Source: Bradyrhizobium sp. AUGA SZCCT0158
Lineage (GTDB): Bacteria; Pseudomonadota; Alphaproteobacteria; Rhizobiales; Xanthobacteraceae
Assembly (NCBI RefSeq): GCF_018130065.1
Contig: NZ_JAFCME010000012.1
Location: forward strand, 62,001 to 126,000
DNA length: 64,000 nt
Direction: 5' to 3'
The notes under the pieces are model-generated. The model ran no database searches. It saw only the letters and a list, made by a program, of their open reading frames with translations, and was not told the origin of the DNA. Below, one piece after another: positions 52,109-59,991 of the stretch. Position numbers and translations under genes: made by a program. Position 1 is the first letter of the stretch. Each line of letters opens with the position of its first letter.

Positions 52109-52732
52109 ATGGAAAGCGAAAGCCGCCAGGCGCACTGGGAGAACGTCTACGCCAGCAAAGGCGAGAACGAGGTCAGCTGGTTTCAGGAAAACCCTGCCCC
52201 GTCGCTGGCGCTGATCGCCGAGATCGGGGCGACGCCTCATTCGGCGATCATCGACATCGGCGGCGGCGCGTCACGGCTGGTCGATCACCTCATCGATCAG
52301 GGATTTTGTGACGTCACCGTGCTCGATCTATCCGCGGCGGCATTGGAGGCCACCAAAGCCCGTCTCGGCGAACGCGCCCCACGCGCGCATTGGCTTGTGG
52401 CGGACGCCACCACATGGCAGCCGTCGCGGGCGTATGACATCTGGCATGACCGGGCGGCGTTTCACTTTTTGACCGAGGAGAGTGACCGCGCGAGCTACAT
52501 CGCACGGTTCAAGCAGGGTTTGAAGATCGGCGGCCACGCCATCATCGCGACCTTCGCGCTGGACGGACCCGAGAAATGCAGCGGCCTGCCGGTGATGCGT
52601 TACGATGCGGCGCGGCTCCGGCAGACGCTGGGATCGGGGTTCAAGCTGCTGCAAAGCCAGCGCGACGACCATGCCACGCCCTGGGGATCGCAACAGCACT
52701 TTCAATTCAGCGTCTTTCAGCGCGTCGAGTAA
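52109..52732 (+). CDS. Class I SAM-dependent methyltransferase
   Basis: Methyltransferase of 207 residues. Motif I is IIDIGGGASRLVDHL (near residue 47), followed by VTVLDLSAAALEATKARLG, the acidic motif II. WLVADATTW and DIWHDRAAFHFLTEESDRASY follow. The HWENVYASKGENEVSWFQ start is shared with thiopurine/tellurite-methylase-like proteins, which methylate soft metalloids or thiols; that hint fits the metal efflux context but is not proof. An AAGGAGG RBS precedes the ATG 31 bases after the cusA stop, so it is probably in the same operon. Confidence 0.82.
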   Translation: MESESRQAHWENVYASKGENEVSWFQENPAPSLALIAEIGATPHSAIIDIGGGASRLVDHLIDQGFCDVTVLDLSAAALEATKARLGERAPRAHWLVADATTWQPSRAYDIWHDRAAFHFLTEESDRASYIARFKQGLKIGGHAIIATFALDGPEKCSGLPVMRYDAARLRQTLGSGFKLLQSQRDDHATPWGSQQHFQFSVFQRVE

Positions 52733-52802
52733 TTCTGACGGGACTTTGATGAACGCCCACCGGCGGCACTGTTAAGATCACGACGCACAGCAGGAGAATT
52801 TC

Positions 52803-53336
52803 ATGAAAATCGTTGCCACCGCGATCACCGTCCTCGCCCTCGCTTCGACCGCCGCAATGGCGCAGTCGCCCTATGCGGGGATGCAGGGCCGCTCGATCAA
52901 GGCACTGTCCGCGCAGCAGATCGATGATCTCAGGGCCGGCAGGGGCATGGGCCTGGCGCTGGCGGCCGAACTGAACGGTTACCCCGGTCCGATGCACGTG
53001 CTGGAATTGTCCGACAAGCTGGCGCTGTCGGCGGCGCAGAAGCAACGGATTCAAACACTGTTTGAAACAATGAAAGCGGAAGCGACGCCAATCGGTCTCA
53101 GCCTGATCGAGCAGGAAAGCGCGCTCGACCGGCAATTCGCCGGCCGTTCGATCACATCAGACGCGCTGAGGGAAGCGACGACGAAGATCGGCCAGACGCA
53201 GGCGGAACTGCGCAACGCGCATCTGAAATATCACCTCGAAACGGCGCAAATCCTGTCTCCCGATCAGATGAAACAATATGCCCAGTTGCGGGGATACGCA
53301 TCCGATTCCCCGGCGCGGCATCACCGCATGCATTAG
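52803..53336 (+). CDS. Spy/CpxP-type (LTxxQ) periplasmic protein
   Basis: Exported helical protein of 177 residues. The signal peptide ends at AMA, residue 20. Two LTxxQ-like motifs are visible: LSAAQKQRI and LSPDQMKQY. Spy and CpxP-type proteins act as ATP-independent chaperones or stress sensors and are induced by copper and other envelope stress. Tail is His/Met-containing (HHRMH), possibly a metal contact. It follows the methyltransferase by 70 bases with AGGAG before the ATG, and probably belongs to the metal resistance operon. Confidence 0.8.
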   Translation: MKIVATAITVLALASTAAMAQSPYAGMQGRSIKALSAQQIDDLRAGRGMGLALAAELNGYPGPMHVLELSDKLALSAAQKQRIQTLFETMKAEATPIGLSLIEQESALDRQFAGRSITSDALREATTKIGQTQAELRNAHLKYHLETAQILSPDQMKQYAQLRGYASDSPARHHRMH

Positions 53337-53464
53337 CGGCAGGGCGCTGCGCGCGGAGCCTCGTCCCGCTTGTGCAGGGACCGCGCTGGCGTCTAGATTG
53401 CGGCCCAACAGGCGCGTTCCAAAGATTATCCGCAGAATGGAAAACGCCGCATGGGAGGACCCTG

Positions 53465-54739
53465 ATGAAGCATGCCTACATCCCGCGAACGACGACCTAC
53501 AACCTCAATCCGGGCGAAGAGCTCAACGATCTCCGGATGTCGGATGAGGTCCGTCCGCTCTACGAGCACGTCAAGAAATTCATCCGCGAGACCGTCGACC
53601 CGATGTCGGTCGAATTCGCAAAGCTTGGCGAGAAGAAGACCGACCGCTGGAGTTTTACGCCGGAACAGCTGGCCTGCCTGCAGAAGGCCAAGGACAAGGC
53701 CAAGGAAGAAGGCCTGTGGAACTTCTTCCTGCCCGATGACGAGACCGGCCAGGGCCTCAAGAACCTCGACTACGCCTATATCGCGGTCGAGCTCGCGAAA
53801 AACCCGATGGCGTCGGAGACCATGAACTGCTCGGCGCCCGACACCGGCAACATGGAAGTGCTGGAGCGCGTCGGCACCAAGGCGCAAAAGGAGAAGTGGC
53901 TGAAGCCGCTGCTATCAGGCGAAATCCGCTCGGCCTATGCGATGACCGAGCCGAATGTCGCCTCCTCCGACGCCAAGAACATCTCGACCACGGCAAAGCT
54001 GGTCGGCGACGAATGGGTGATCAACGGCGAGAAGTACTACATCTCCGGCGCCGGCGATCCGCGCTGCAAGATCATGATCGTCATGGTGAAGACCAATCCG
54101 GACGCACCGCCGAGCAAGCAGCAGTCGCAGATCCTGGTGCCGATCGACACCCCCGGCGTGGAAATCCTGGGCCCGATGCACGTGTTCGGCCACGACCACG
54201 CGCCGCGCGGCCACATGCATCTGCGCTTCAACAATTGCCGGGTGCCAAAGGAAAACATGCTGCTCGGCGAAGGCCGCGGCTTTGAAATCTCGCAGGTCCG
54301 CCTCGGGCCGGGACGCATCCATCACTGCATGCGCACCATCGGCAAGGCCGAGAAGGCGCTCGACCTGATGGTCCAGCGCGGCCTGACCCGCGAAGCCTTC
54401 GGCAAGAAGATCGCGCATCTCGGCGGCAACATGCAGATCATCGCGCAGGCGCGCTGCGAGATCGAGGCGATGCGGCTGATGGTGCTCAAGGCGGCCAAGG
54501 CGATGGACGTGCTCGGCAACAAGGAAGCGCGGATCTGGGTCAGCATGGTGAAAGCCATGGTGCCCGAGCGCACCTGCAAGATCATCGACCAGGCAATCCA
54601 GATGCACGGCGCCACCGGTATTTCGCACTGGAGCCCGCTCGGCGAAATGTACCAGGACGTCCGCCACCTGCGCTTCGCCGACGGTCCGGATGAGGTGCAC
54701 TGGATGGTGGTGGGCCGGCATGAACTGAGCATGCCGTAG
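53465..54739 (+). CDS. ACAD10/11-like acyl-CoA dehydrogenase
   Basis: Acyl-CoA dehydrogenase of 424 residues with the signatures of the ACAD10/ACAD11 dehydrogenase domain and bacterial LvaC: CSAPDTGNMEVLERVG, AMTEPNVASSDAKNI, FGHDHAPRGHMHLRF, RLGPGRIHHCMRTIG and HLRFADGPDEVH. Enzymes of this group act on phosphorylated 4-hydroxyacyl-CoAs, eliminating phosphate, as well as on branched acyl-CoAs. Its natural partner kinase in this window is the APH-fold protein about 10.5 kb upstream. The ATG follows GGGAGGA; the longer upstream frame lacks similarity. It is followed by a repeat and a flavin-reductase-like gene. Confidence 0.9.
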   Translation: MKHAYIPRTTTYNLNPGEELNDLRMSDEVRPLYEHVKKFIRETVDPMSVEFAKLGEKKTDRWSFTPEQLACLQKAKDKAKEEGLWNFFLPDDETGQGLKNLDYAYIAVELAKNPMASETMNCSAPDTGNMEVLERVGTKAQKEKWLKPLLSGEIRSAYAMTEPNVASSDAKNISTTAKLVGDEWVINGEKYYISGAGDPRCKIMIVMVKTNPDAPPSKQQSQILVPIDTPGVEILGPMHVFGHDHAPRGHMHLRFNNCRVPKENMLLGEGRGFEISQVRLGPGRIHHCMRTIGKAEKALDLMVQRGLTREAFGKKIAHLGGNMQIIAQARCEIEAMRLMVLKAAKAMDVLGNKEARIWVSMVKAMVPERTCKIIDQAIQMHGATGISHWSPLGEMYQDVRHLRFADGPDEVHWMVVGRHELSMP

Positions 54740-54750
54740 GATCTTGCTTC

Positions 54751-54833
54751 GTAGGGTGGGTTAGGCGAAGCCGTAACCCACCTCTTTTGTCGAACGCAAA
54801 CGGTGGATTACGCCTTCGGCTAATCCACCCTAC
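54751..54833. repeat. Palindromic repeat family B, copy 1
   Basis: GTAGGGTGGGTTAGGCGAAG and CCGTAACCCACC in the left part; GGTGGATTACGCC and CTAATCCACCCTAC in the right. First of four copies within about 2.1 kb. Confidence 0.9.
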
Positions 54834-54855
54834 GGCCTGTCGATCGGAAATCCCC

Positions 54856-55473
54856 ATGGAATACGCCCCCGAAAACCTGCAGCCGCGCGAGCGCTACAAG
54901 CTGCTCGCCGGATTCGTGCTGCCGCGGCCGATCGCCTGGGTAACTTCAGTGGGCCCGACCGGCGTCGTCAACGCCGCGCCGTTCAGCTTCTTCAATGTGT
55001 TCTGCGAGGATCCGCCGCTGTGCATGTTCGCGGTCAATCTGCGGCCCGACGGGCGCGTCAAGGACACGCTGGTCAACATCCAGCGCACCGGCGAGTTCGT
55101 CGTCAACCTCACCGACGAGCCGCTGGCGCGCGCGATGCACGATTCCAGCGGCGACTTTCCGCCCGATGTCGGCGAGCCCGGCTATCTCGGCTTGAAACTT
55201 GCGCCCTCGACCCGGGTCGCGGCGCCGCGGCTGGCCGATGCGCCCTGGGCGATGGAGTGCAAGATCTGGAAGACCATCGACGTCAATGGCGACCGCACGC
55301 TGATCATGGGCGAAGGCATCAATTTCTACATCCGCGACGAATTGTGGGATACGCAGACCATGCGCGTGCACATGGAGCGCTACCACCCGATCGGCCGCAT
55401 GTTCGCCGACCGCTATTGCCGCACCGACGACCGCGTCGTGTTCCCTCCGGCGCCGGAACTTCCGGCGAAGTAA
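54856..55473 (+). CDS. Flavin-reductase-like FMN-binding protein
   Basis: Protein of 205 residues of the flavin reductase-like family (split-barrel fold). PRPIAWVTSVGPTGVVNAAPFSFFN (residues about 24-48, in part) and FVVNLTDEPLA bind FMN in relatives. Members either reduce free flavin for two-component monooxygenases or act as FMN oxidoreductases. No monooxygenase partner is adjacent. RBS is weak. It lies between two family B repeats. Confidence 0.85.
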   Translation: MEYAPENLQPRERYKLLAGFVLPRPIAWVTSVGPTGVVNAAPFSFFNVFCEDPPLCMFAVNLRPDGRVKDTLVNIQRTGEFVVNLTDEPLARAMHDSSGDFPPDVGEPGYLGLKLAPSTRVAAPRLADAPWAMECKIWKTIDVNGDRTLIMGEGINFYIRDELWDTQTMRVHMERYHPIGRMFADRYCRTDDRVVFPPAPELPAK

Positions 55474-55484
55474 TGCGTAATTTC

Positions 55485-55600
55485 GTAGGGTGGGTTAGCC
55501 ACCGGGTCGCGCGAATGCGCGCCCGATGATAAACTCCGCGTAACCCACCGCCGATGCGGAACGAAGATGGTGGGTTACGGCTTCGCCTAACCCACCCTAC
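55485..55600. repeat. Palindromic repeat family B, copy 2
   Basis: GTAGGGTGGGTTAGCC begins and GGTGGGTTACGGC with CTAACCCACCCTAC ends the element. A middle part has GCGAATGCGCGCC and CGTAACCCACCG. It starts 12 bases after the flavin reductase gene. Confidence 0.9.
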
Positions 55601-55620
55601 GCACCGATACTGGAGTTCGC

Positions 55621-55905
55621 ATGACCGACCATTTCCGCGACAACGAAACCAGCAGCCGCTTTGAGCTCGACGTCGACGGCGCCATCGCCTTCGTTACCTA
55701 CCGCAAATCGCCTGATACGATCACGCTCGAACACACCGTGGTGCCGCCGGAGCTCGGCGGCAAAGGCGTCGGCTCAAAACTCGCGCGGGCGACCCTCGAA
55801 GCGGTACGGGCGCAGGGACGCAAGCTCACCGTCGAATGCGAGTTCATCCAAGGCTATATGAAGAAGCATCCGGAAGACAACGATTTGCTGGGCACGGCTT
55901 CGTAG
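55621..55905 (+). CDS. YjdJ-type small GNAT acetyltransferase-like protein
   Basis: Protein of 94 residues of the short GCN5-related family (GNAT_2/YjdJ type). RFELDVDGAIAFVTY at the start, EHTVVPPELGGKGVGSKLAR as the acetyl-CoA loop (residues about 37-56) and GYMKKHPE at the end fit. The acetyl acceptor is unknown. The last residues and the TAG stop (ACGGCTTCGTAG) are the first bases of a family B repeat, so the terminus is set by the repeat. TGGAG precedes the ATG. Confidence 0.85.
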   Translation: MTDHFRDNETSSRFELDVDGAIAFVTYRKSPDTITLEHTVVPPELGGKGVGSKLARATLEAVRAQGRKLTVECEFIQGYMKKHPEDNDLLGTAS

Positions 55906-55982
55906 GGTGGGTTAGCGCAGCGTAACCCACCACCTTTGTCGCCGCTCAATGGCGGGTTACGGCTTCGCCTAACCCGCCCTAC
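55902..55982. repeat. Palindromic repeat family B, copy 3
   Basis: GTAGGGTGGGTTAGCGCAGC begins, with CGTAACCCACC; GCGGGTTACGGC and CTAACCCGCCCTAC end it. It overlaps the stop of the GNAT-like gene. Confidence 0.9.
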
Positions 55983-55992
55983 ACGCCGACTT

Positions 55993-56751
55993 CTATGGCT
56001 GCACCGGCCGGTGCGCGCGCAGGAACGAGCGGATCTGGCGTACCGCCAGCGGAATCCGCTCCTTGGGCTCCTTCCACGGAAACATGCTGACTTCGGCGTT
56101 CGGCGCCAGCATCGCCGACTCCATCGCGACCGCATAAGGGTGCGCCGGGATATCGTCGGGCAGGATCAGCACCGGTGTCCTGCACTGGCGCACGAAGTCG
56201 CGTGTCACCGTGAAGACGAAGTCGGGATTGGTGCGGTACATCCTGGTGAGGAATTTATCTGTTGTCTCCGGGGTGATGTCCGGCCGCTGCTTCAGGAGCT
56301 CCGGCGCCCAGCCTTTGGTGTTGTTGTCGTAGAACAGGTCCCGCATCTCGGGACGCGAGCCGGACGGCTGCGCCAGCACGGCGGCGACGACGCGATCGGG
56401 CGCGCGCTTCAGCAGATTCCAGATCAAGGGGCCGCCGATGCAGAAGCCGAGCACCATGAACTTGTCGATGCGAAGATGATCCATCAGGCCGAGATGATCG
56501 TCGGTGTGGGAATCCCAGGGCCGGTCGATTTCGAGCGGGCCGGAAGATTTCCCGGTATTGGCGTTGCGCAAATCGGCCGCGATGCAGCGGTACTCGCCCT
56601 TGAACTCCTCGAAGGAATCGAACGGCGGATAGCTGCCCGACAGGCCCGCGATCGTCGAGTTCAATCCGCCGCCGGCGATCATCAGCAATGGATAACCGGA
56701 GCCGGTTTCCTCATAGTGGATACGAACGGCGCCTTTTTCGAAAGTCGGCAT
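55993..56751 (-). CDS. Alpha/beta-hydrolase with a cysteine at the nucleophile position
   Basis: Alpha/beta-hydrolase-fold protein of 252 residues. The nucleophile elbow is GFCIGG with Cys104 instead of serine, a change seen in dienelactone hydrolase. The acid candidate is in ILPDDIPAHPY; the histidine normally near the C-terminus (after the last strand, FPWKEPKERIPL) is not obvious, so the catalytic set may be unusual or the activity lost. MIAGGGLNST is the oxyanion region. The gene follows yghU in the same direction, with a family B repeat between. Confidence 0.85.
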   Translation of the reverse strand: MPTFEKGAVRIHYEETGSGYPLLMIAGGGLNSTIAGLSGSYPPFDSFEEFKGEYRCIAADLRNANTGKSSGPLEIDRPWDSHTDDHLGLMDHLRIDKFMVLGFCIGGPLIWNLLKRAPDRVVAAVLAQPSGSRPEMRDLFYDNNTKGWAPELLKQRPDITPETTDKFLTRMYRTNPDFVFTVTRDFVRQCRTPVLILPDDIPAHPYAVAMESAMLAPNAEVSMFPWKEPKERIPLAVRQIRSFLRAHRPVQP

Positions 56752-56780
56752 GCGGTTTCCCCGGTTTGGATTCTTACTTC

Positions 56781-56866
56781 GTAGGGTGGGTTAGCGTAGC
56801 GTAACCCACCATCTTTGTCGGGCCGCACCAAAGGCGGATTACGCCTTCGGCTCCAATCCGCCCTAC
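56781..56866. repeat. Palindromic repeat family B, copy 4
   Basis: GTAGGGTGGGTTAGCGTAGC begins, with CGTAACCCACC; GGCGGATTACGCC and CCAATCCGCCCTAC end it. It lies just beyond the yghU stop codon. Confidence 0.9.
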
Positions 56867-56878
56867 AGCGACAAACTA

Positions 56879-57772
56879 CTACGATGCCTTGGCCGGCTCG
56901 CCGATCTTGTCCTGCGTCTTCGTATCGAAATCGCTGGCCTCATGCCGCTCGTGCAACTGGCTCGCCGGATCGCCCGAGATCCGGTTGACCATGCGGCCGC
57001 GCTTCACCGCCGGGCGTTTTGCGATTTGATCGGTCCAGCGCTGCACGTTCTTGTATTCGTGCACCGACAGGAATTCGCCGGCGCCGTAGACGAGGCCTTT
57101 TGCCAGCGCGCCGTACCACGGCCAGGTCGCCATGTCGGCGATCGTGTATTCGCTGCCGGCGAGATACTCATTGTCGGCAAGCCGCCGATCGAGCACGTCG
57201 AGCTGACGCTTCACCTCCATGGCGTAGCGGTCGATGGCGTATTCGATCTTGGTCGGCGCGTAGGCATAGAAATGGCCGAAGCCGCCGCCGAGAAACGGCG
57301 CGCTGCCCATCTGCCAGAACAGCCATGACAGGCATTCCGCCCGCGCCTCGCCGCCGGCCGGCAGAAAGGCCCCGAACTTTTCGGCCAGATGCATCAGGAT
57401 CGCGCCGGACTCGAACAGCCGGATCGGCGTCGGTCCGCTGCGGTCCATCAGCGCCGGGATCTTGGAGTTCGGATTAACAGCGACAAAACCGCTGCCGAAC
57501 TGGTTGCCGTCGATCTTGATCAACCACGCGTCATACTCGGCGCCACTGTGACCGGCGGCCAGCAGCTCCTCGAACATGACGGTGACCTTCACGCCGTTCG
57601 GCGTCGCCAGCGAATAGAGCTGAAACGGATGCCGGCCGACCGGCAGTTCCTTGTCATGCGTGGGACCGGCGATCGGCCGGTTGATGCTGGCGAAGCGGCC
57701 GCCGCTTTCCTTATTCCAGGTCCAGACTTTCGGCGGCACATAGGCGGTGGGGTCGGTAACAATTTCGTTCAT
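56879..57772 (-). CDS. yghU: Glutathione-dependent disulfide-bond oxidoreductase
   Basis: Nu-class glutathione transferase homologue of 297 residues. YVPPKVWTWN near the start, HPFQLYSLATPNGVKVTVMFEELL, NPNSKIPALMDR and LFESGAILMHLAE form the thioredoxin-like domain, and the YAPTKIEYAIDRYAMEVKRQLDVLD segment (in part) begins the helical domain. YghU reduces disulfides with glutathione and has peroxidase activity. The start MNEIVTD is chosen on family length; the open frame continues upstream without similarity. The C-terminal tail is lysine-rich. Confidence 0.92.
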   Translation of the reverse strand: MNEIVTDPTAYVPPKVWTWNKESGGRFASINRPIAGPTHDKELPVGRHPFQLYSLATPNGVKVTVMFEELLAAGHSGAEYDAWLIKIDGNQFGSGFVAVNPNSKIPALMDRSGPTPIRLFESGAILMHLAEKFGAFLPAGGEARAECLSWLFWQMGSAPFLGGGFGHFYAYAPTKIEYAIDRYAMEVKRQLDVLDRRLADNEYLAGSEYTIADMATWPWYGALAKGLVYGAGEFLSVHEYKNVQRWTDQIAKRPAVKRGRMVNRISGDPASQLHERHEASDFDTKTQDKIGEPAKAS

Positions 57773-57934
57773 TCGTGTTGGCTCCAGGCTTCTTGTCGGC
57801 CGAGTCACGTGAGGGGCGATCTGCCGCGCGGCGGAATTACAATGCGACTGTCTGGTATACCTTGGGGCTGTCGCCGCCAACCGCAAGATGCTGCATGGCA
57901 GCCCAACAATTCCCGTGGCGGTCCGCGTCGGGTC

Positions 57935-58180
57935 CATGTCGCGATTTCAGACGAGCCGACCGAGGGGCTTGCCCCAAAACTGGTCGAACAGGTCGGCACC
58001 TTGCTCGACGAAATCGCGCGCCGCGGCACCGCTATTCTTCTGGTGGAGCAGAAACTCACCATCGCACTGAAGATTTCCCGCCGCCTCTATGTGATGGGCC
58101 ACGGCCGCATCGTGTTCGAGGGAACGCCGGCGGAGCTTGCCGCCAATGCCGGCGTGCGCAAGGAGTGGCTGGAGGTTAAG
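57935..58180 (+). pseudogene. Decayed branched-chain amino acid ABC transporter ATPase (LivF) remnant
   Basis: Reading frame encodes only the last third of a LivF-like ATPase: SDEPTEGLAPKLVEQV (Walker B and D-loop region), ILLVEQKLTIALKISRRLYV (with the H-loop histidine absent), MGHGRIVFEGTP and the usual end RKEWLEV. The Walker A and LSGG parts are missing and the sequence before SDEPTEG is unrelated apart from a short GPRR stub. No stop follows the natural end. It lies in a 431-base gap with no other gene, so it is best seen as a degraded fragment. Confidence 0.78.
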
Positions 58181-58203
58181 GGGGCAGCTTCCCGCCGGCC
58201 GGA

Positions 58204-58566
58204 TTATCCGAACAGCCAGGACCTCGGATTGACGATCGGCTTGTGCTCGATGCTCAACAGGCCGCCCTTGACGATGCGAATGAGTGACCAGATGAACCAC
58301 CAGGCAACAATCGGCAGGCCAATCAGCACCAGGGAGAACGGAATGCCGATCGCAAGGTACAGCAATCCGATCCAGAAGGTCCTGATCTGAAACCGGAAAT
58401 GCGATTGCATCACGGGGTCGGTATCGTCGACCTTCACATACGCGATGATGAGACCCATCAGCGCTGTAATCCCGGTGAAATATCCGACGCCGTAAAGTAC
58501 GTAGACGGCTCCGGCGACGATATTGTCCGAGGCGATGGATCGCTGGGTTTCGTAAGAAAGTGACAT
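58204..58566 (-). CDS. DUF4870-type small membrane protein
   Basis: Protein of 120 residues with three hydrophobic segments: VYVLYGVGYFTGITALMGLI, FWIGLLYLAIGIPFSLVLIG and VAWWFIWSLIRIVKGGLL (residues about 22-43, 63-85 and 86-106). The VKVDDTDPVMQSHFRFQIRTFW loop matches the DUF4870/Tic20-like families. Function unknown. The ATG at MSLSYET is taken as the start, since the upstream part lacks similarity. Confidence 0.78.
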   Translation of the reverse strand: MSLSYETQRSIASDNIVAGAVYVLYGVGYFTGITALMGLIIAYVKVDDTDPVMQSHFRFQIRTFWIGLLYLAIGIPFSLVLIGLPIVAWWFIWSLIRIVKGGLLSIEHKPIVNPRSWLFG

Positions 58567-58752
58567 GGCCGCCTCTGTTGCCACTGATATCGTGGAGCTC
58601 TGCGAACGCCCTTTGGTCGCGCCTGCCATGGTCCAGGTTCATAGCGTAAAAGTCCTTAGGCGCGGCAGAGTTGTACTCGGAGCAATGCTTCTGTGGCTGG
58701 CTTGGTCACGATCGGCCATAGTGGATGGATCGCACCCAAGAGATCATCCCAA

Positions 58753-59919
58753 ATGCTTGCCTCGCAACGCGCTTTGTTCGAGATACCGCGCCAGATTTGC
58801 TACCTCAACGCCGCCTCCTACAGCCCCTTGCCGATCCGAACTCTGGAAGCCGGCCGCGCCGCGGTCGGGCGCAAGGGCACGCCGTGGACGCTGCCGGCTT
58901 CCTTTGCCAACCAGCAGAACGAACGTGCGCGCGCGGCTGCTGCCCGGCTGATCAATGCCGAGCCATCCGATATCGCGCTGACCCCCTCGATCAGCTACGG
59001 CGTCGCGACGGCAGCAAAGCTTTTGACCATTCCCCGCGGCACGCGCGTGATCGTGCTGGAAAGCGATCACTCCTCCCCCGTGCTGGAATGGCACGCGCGA
59101 GCGGATGTGCAGGGATTTACCGTCGAGACGGTTCGACAACCCGAAGACGGCGACTGGACGTCGGCGGTGCTGGCCGTGATCGAACGATCGGGTGCTGCGC
59201 CGGTCAGCCTCGCCTCGATCTCCTCGGTGCACTGGTCGGACGGCGGGCTGATTGACGTCGACAAAGTGAGCGCGGCGCTCAAGGCGCGCGGCGCGATGTT
59301 CCTGATCGACGCCACGCAGGGCGTCGGTGTGCTGGCGATGGACGTCAAGCGTCTCGATCCTGATTTCGTGCTGTTCCCGACCTACAAATGGGTGCTCGGG
59401 CCTTACGGCCGCGCCTTTCTCTATGTTGCAAAACGCCATCAGAGCGGCATTCCGTTGGAGCAGACCTCAGCCGGCCGCCGCGACGTGCGCGCCGAGAATT
59501 CGGTCTACTTCACCGATCTCAATTACGTGCCCGATGCGCGCCGCTTCGACATGGGCGAACGCGACTATTTCATCTCAATGGAGATGGCGTCCATTGGCAT
59601 GGAAATGCTGGCCGAATGGGGCGCTTCAGCCGTACTGCAGCGCCTCGCGATGCTGACGCAGCGGATTGCGGAAGGCGTGCGCGGCATCGGCGTCAGCGTG
59701 CCGGATGGGCGGCTGCGTGCGCCGCATATTCTGAGCCTGGCGTTCAAGGGCGGGATGCCGGCGGGACTGGTCGAGGGGCTGGCCAGCGACGGCGTCTACG
59801 TCGCACCGCGTTTGGGGCGGCTGCGGATATCGCCGCATGTTTACAATGACGAGGCGGATGCGGAACGGTTTGTGGAGGTTTTGGGAAGGCGGTTAAACAC
59901 GTCATTGCGAGGAGCGTAG
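58753..59919 (+). CDS. Class V aminotransferase-fold PLP enzyme
   Basis: PLP-dependent enzyme of 388 residues, class V (NifS/kynureninase-like) fold. The Schiff-base lysine is Lys212 in FPTYKWVLGPYG; Asp186 in FLIDATQGVG pairs with the cofactor nitrogen. YLNAASYSPLP at the start and VHWSDGGLID fit. Reaction unknown: cysteine desulfurase lacks support because no active-site cysteine loop is visible; aminotransferase, lyase or isopenicillin-epimerase-like activity are possible. The last six residues (TSLRGA) and the TAG stop come from a family D repeat, so the natural C-terminus has been replaced. Confidence 0.85.
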   Translation: MLASQRALFEIPRQICYLNAASYSPLPIRTLEAGRAAVGRKGTPWTLPASFANQQNERARAAAARLINAEPSDIALTPSISYGVATAAKLLTIPRGTRVIVLESDHSSPVLEWHARADVQGFTVETVRQPEDGDWTSAVLAVIERSGAAPVSLASISSVHWSDGGLIDVDKVSAALKARGAMFLIDATQGVGVLAMDVKRLDPDFVLFPTYKWVLGPYGRAFLYVAKRHQSGIPLEQTSAGRRDVRAENSVYFTDLNYVPDARRFDMGERDYFISMEMASIGMEMLAEWGASAVLQRLAMLTQRIAEGVRGIGVSVPDGRLRAPHILSLAFKGGMPAGLVEGLASDGVYVAPRLGRLRISPHVYNDEADAERFVEVLGRRLNTSLRGA

Positions 59920-59984
59920 CGACGAAGCAATCCATTCTTTCTTTTCGCGGAGAGATGGATTGCTTCGCTTCGCTCGCAATGACG
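59900..59984. repeat. Palindromic repeat family D, copy 3
   Basis: CGTCATTGCGAGGAGCGTAG and AAGCAATCCAT; then ATGGATTGCTTCGCTTCGC and CGCAATGACG. It overlaps the 3' end of the PLP-enzyme gene and lies in a convergent gap. Left and right arms are swapped relative to copy 1. Confidence 0.9.
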
Positions 59985-59991
59985 GTAGTGA

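Noticed and set aside
54751-56866. Four family B repeats considered as a CRISPR-like array
   Set aside because: Spacing is irregular because whole genes lie between copies, and each copy is itself an inverted repeat.
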